The notes under the pieces: generated by a model
The model's database searches: none
The model's input: only the letters and a program-made list of their open reading frames with translations
What the model was told of the DNA's origin: nothing
Translations under genes and position numbers: made by a program
Shown here: piece by piece, positions 46,737 to 48,664 of the stretch
Position numbering within the stretch: the stretch's first letter is position 1
How the letters are laid out: every line of letters begins with the position of its first letter
From: an uncultured Collinsella sp.
Lineage (GTDB): Bacteria; Actinomycetota; Coriobacteriia; Coriobacteriales; Coriobacteriaceae
Reading direction: 5' to 3'
NCBI GenBank assembly: GCA_959018755.1
Contig: CAUEMA010000014.1
Coordinates: 1 to 48,664 of the forward strand
Length of the DNA stretch: 48,664 bases

Positions 46737-48470
46737 ATGGCTACAGAAAAGTCCTCTTCTCGCTCATGGATGTCCGATGCCGCGATCTATCAGATCTACC
46801 CGCGCTCGTTTAAGGATTCGACTGGTTCGGGTCTGGGCGATATCGCGGGCATTACCCAGCAGATGGACTATCTTGAGCGGCTGGGTATCGAGGCCATCTG
46901 GCTGAGCCCGTTTTACCCATCGCCTCTTGTCGATGGTGGCTATGATGTGGCGGACTACTGCGATGTCGATCCACGTCTCGGCTCGCTTGACGACTTCGAT
47001 GACATGATCGCTGCGGCTCACGCGTGTGGCATCAAGGTCATCGTCGACATCGTGCCCAACCATTCATCCAACCAGCACCCGTGGTTCAAAGCCGCTCTTG
47101 CCGCTGGCCCCGGATCGCCCGAGCGCGCTCGTTATATCTTCCGCGATGGTCGCGGCGAGCACGGCGAGTTGCCTCCCACCAATTGGAATGCCAACTTTGG
47201 CGGCCCCGCCTGGACGCGTGTCGCGGACGGTCAGTGGTATCTGCACATGTTTACGCCCGAGCAGCCGGACTTTGACTGGTCATGCCCCGAGGTTCACGCG
47301 TTCTTTTGCGACGTCCTGACGTTTTGGAGCGATCGAGGCGTCGATGGCTTTCGCATTGATGTGGCGCACGGTCTTGCCAAGGATCTCGACCGCGATGACC
47401 TCGACCGGTGGCATCTCGCCGAGGGCGATGACATGGTTGACGACGGCACCCATCCGCTGTGGGACCGTAACGAGGTCCACGAGATCTATCGCGAGTGGCG
47501 CCGCGTGTTCGACCGCTATAATCCGCCGCGCAGCGCCGTTGCCGAGGCGTGGGTGCTGCCCGAGCGCCAGTATCTCTACGCCCGCCCCAGCGAGCTTGGC
47601 CAGACATTCAACTTTGAGTTCGCCAAGGCCACTTGGACCTATGATGACATGCACACTGCAATCGAGAAGGGCTTGAAGGCAGCCGTCGAATCCGATTCCG
47701 CCTCGACCTGGGTACTCTCCAACCACGACGTGCCGCGCGTGGCGACGCGCTATGCCCTGCCGCAAATCAAGGCGACGCGCTACCACCAGATTGCGCTCGA
47801 CTGGCTCTTACGCGACGGGTCGTCTTATGACGAGGACCGTGAACTCGGTGAGCGCCGCGCGCGGGCGGCCCTTTTGCTTGAGCTGGCGCTTCCGGGCTCG
47901 GCATACGTGTATCAGGGTGAGGAGCTCGGCCTTTTTGAGGTGGCTGACATCCCGTGGGCTGCACTCGAAGATCCTACTGCGACCAATACGCACGGACCGA
48001 AGCGCGAGAAGGGGCGCGACGGCTGCCGTGTGCCCCTGCCGTGGGTGGCAGCGGACGATCCCGCGCAGGGCGGATCGTTTGGGTTTTCGCCGGCGGACGC
48101 CGATGCGGCGCCCCATCTGCCGCAACCTGCATGGTTTTCCGATTACGCTGCCGATAGGGAAGAAGCGGACCCGACATCGATGCTTGCGCTCTATCGTGAC
48201 GCCCTCCGGCTGCGGCGCAAGCTGCGCGGGTGCGCCAACGATCTTGCGTGGCTCGATCTTGACGGGCGCACTGGCCTTACAGATGGTGCCGAGGGCGCTG
48301 AGGGCGGCGTCATCGCCTATCGCCGCGACAACGGCTGGGCGTGTGTGACGAACTTCGGTACAGCACCCGTGGAGCTGCCGGCGGGCAGGATCCTGCTCAC
48401 TTCATCACCACTTGCAGACGGCAGGCTCGCGCAGGACAGCTCTGCCTGGATCATGCTCGGTGAGATGTAG
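46737..48470 (+). CDS. GH13 alpha-glucosidase (oligo-1,6-glucosidase/MalL type)
   Basis: The 577-residue cytoplasmic glycoside hydrolase has the GH13 conserved regions in order: DIVPNHSS (104-111), GFRIDVAHG with nucleophile D208, AEAW with acid/base E270, and SNHDVPR with D331. The N-terminal WMSDAAIYQIYPRSFKDS and GDIAGI are typical of alpha-glucosidases that cut the non-reducing end of malto- or isomalto-oligosaccharides; which linkage is preferred cannot be told. AAGGGAGG lies 8 nt before the ATG at 46737; the frame is open back to 46596 but that part is the repeat region. It is flanked by tRNA-Gly sequences on both sides. Confidence 0.92.
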   Translation: MATEKSSSRSWMSDAAIYQIYPRSFKDSTGSGLGDIAGITQQMDYLERLGIEAIWLSPFYPSPLVDGGYDVADYCDVDPRLGSLDDFDDMIAAAHACGIKVIVDIVPNHSSNQHPWFKAALAAGPGSPERARYIFRDGRGEHGELPPTNWNANFGGPAWTRVADGQWYLHMFTPEQPDFDWSCPEVHAFFCDVLTFWSDRGVDGFRIDVAHGLAKDLDRDDLDRWHLAEGDDMVDDGTHPLWDRNEVHEIYREWRRVFDRYNPPRSAVAEAWVLPERQYLYARPSELGQTFNFEFAKATWTYDDMHTAIEKGLKAAVESDSASTWVLSNHDVPRVATRYALPQIKATRYHQIALDWLLRDGSSYDEDRELGERRARAALLLELALPGSAYVYQGEELGLFEVADIPWAALEDPTATNTHGPKREKGRDGCRVPLPWVAADDPAQGGSFGFSPADADAAPHLPQPAWFSDYAADREEADPTSMLALYRDALRLRRKLRGCANDLAWLDLDGRTGLTDGAEGAEGGVIAYRRDNGWACVTNFGTAPVELPAGRILLTSSPLADGRLAQDSSAWIMLGEM

Positions 48471-48552
48471 AGGCCTCTTGCGGCGAGTTTGCGGTTGCCT
48501 GCGCTTTCCGTGGTGGCTGATGTCTTCGCGAGGTTCGTGAGGGCGTCGCAAA

Positions 48553-48599
48553 ACTTTTTAAAAAAAGTTCTTGCATAGGATGCGGATATCACGTAAGAT
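48553..48599 (+). promoter_or_regulatory. Promoter of the last tRNA-Gly
   Basis: ACTTTTT-AA-AAAAAGT (48553-48568) lies 2 nt before -35 TTGCAT (48571-48576), with -10 TAAGAT (48594-48599) at 17 nt. Third example of the shared tRNA promoter form. Confidence 0.8.
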
Positions 48600-48611
48600 T
48601 AATCCTCGTAA

Positions 48612-48664
48612 GCGGACATGGCTCAGTTGGTAGAGCACAACCTTGCCAAGGTTGGGGTCGCGGG
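48612..48664 (+). tRNA. tRNA-Gly (anticodon GCC), copy 3, cut by the window end
   Basis: The 53 visible bases are identical to the two earlier tRNA-Gly copies through the anticodon arm (TTGCCAA loop) into the T arm. The 3' part lies outside the window. Confidence 0.93.

Overview
The window reads as a chromosomal segment of a high-GC Gram-positive bacterium, most likely a gut Coriobacteriia member of the Collinsella type. This is inference from gene content, without a database match. Supporting signs are WhiA beside a gap-pgk-tpiA-gpmI-secG glycolysis/secretion block, twin-arginine lipoprotein binding proteins, an LtaS-like sulfatase, an actinobacterial/Gram-positive LexA-type box, CCA-encoding tRNA genes and a mucin-sugar (sialic acid) operon.

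Layout. (1) 1-7.6 kb: coaE, a membrane-anchored lytic transglycosylase and uvrB on the plus strand, then two FAD-dependent oxidoreductases and the mrp Fe-S/ATPase gene on the minus strand. (2) 7.7-17.8 kb: an LtaS-family membrane sulfatase (minus) divergent from uvrA; then ybaK, a murJ with an unusual long acidic N-terminal tail, and uvrC. All three UvrABC excinuclease subunits lie within 18 kb. (3) 17.8-28.6 kb: one sialic-acid operon with a SAT-type ABC importer (satA, satB, a permease-ATPase fusion satC, satD), two tandem AXE1-type esterase paralogues (one without its nucleophile serine), nanA, a ROK kinase (nanK) and nanE. It takes up free sialic acid, probably deacetylates it, and converts it to GlcNAc-6-P. 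It sits between uvrC and rapZ, which are usually close in actinobacteria, and yvcK/glmR is missing between rapZ and whiA. (4) 28.6-35.8 kb: rapZ, whiA, gap, pgk, tpiA, gpmI, secG. (5) 36-42.05 kb: a complete oligopeptide importer oppABCDF. (6) 42.05-42.64 kb: a gene-free, hairpin-dense stretch with two copies of one palindromic repeat family. (7) 42.6-48.66 kb: tRNA-Leu, a PAS-GAF-SpoIIE phosphatase, a STAS-HATPase fusion, a tRNA Gly-Cys-Gly cluster with a degenerate duplication, a GH13 alpha-glucosidase, and a further tRNA-Gly cut by the window end.

Regulation visible in the sequence: a LexA-like box before uvrA, palindromic operators before satA, a TTTAAC half-site cluster before gap, many intrinsic terminators, and a shared palindromic AT-rich element directly upstream of the -35 box of all three tRNA promoters.

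The most interesting items are the palindromic repeat pair at 42.1-42.5 kb, the catalytically impaired esterase paralogue in the sialic-acid operon, the threefold ETAV(Y/F)L repeat in the MurJ tail, the homopolymer frame break at the start of the LtaS-like gene, the STAS-HATPase fusion, and the tRNA promoter element with the tRNA-Gly remnant duplication.
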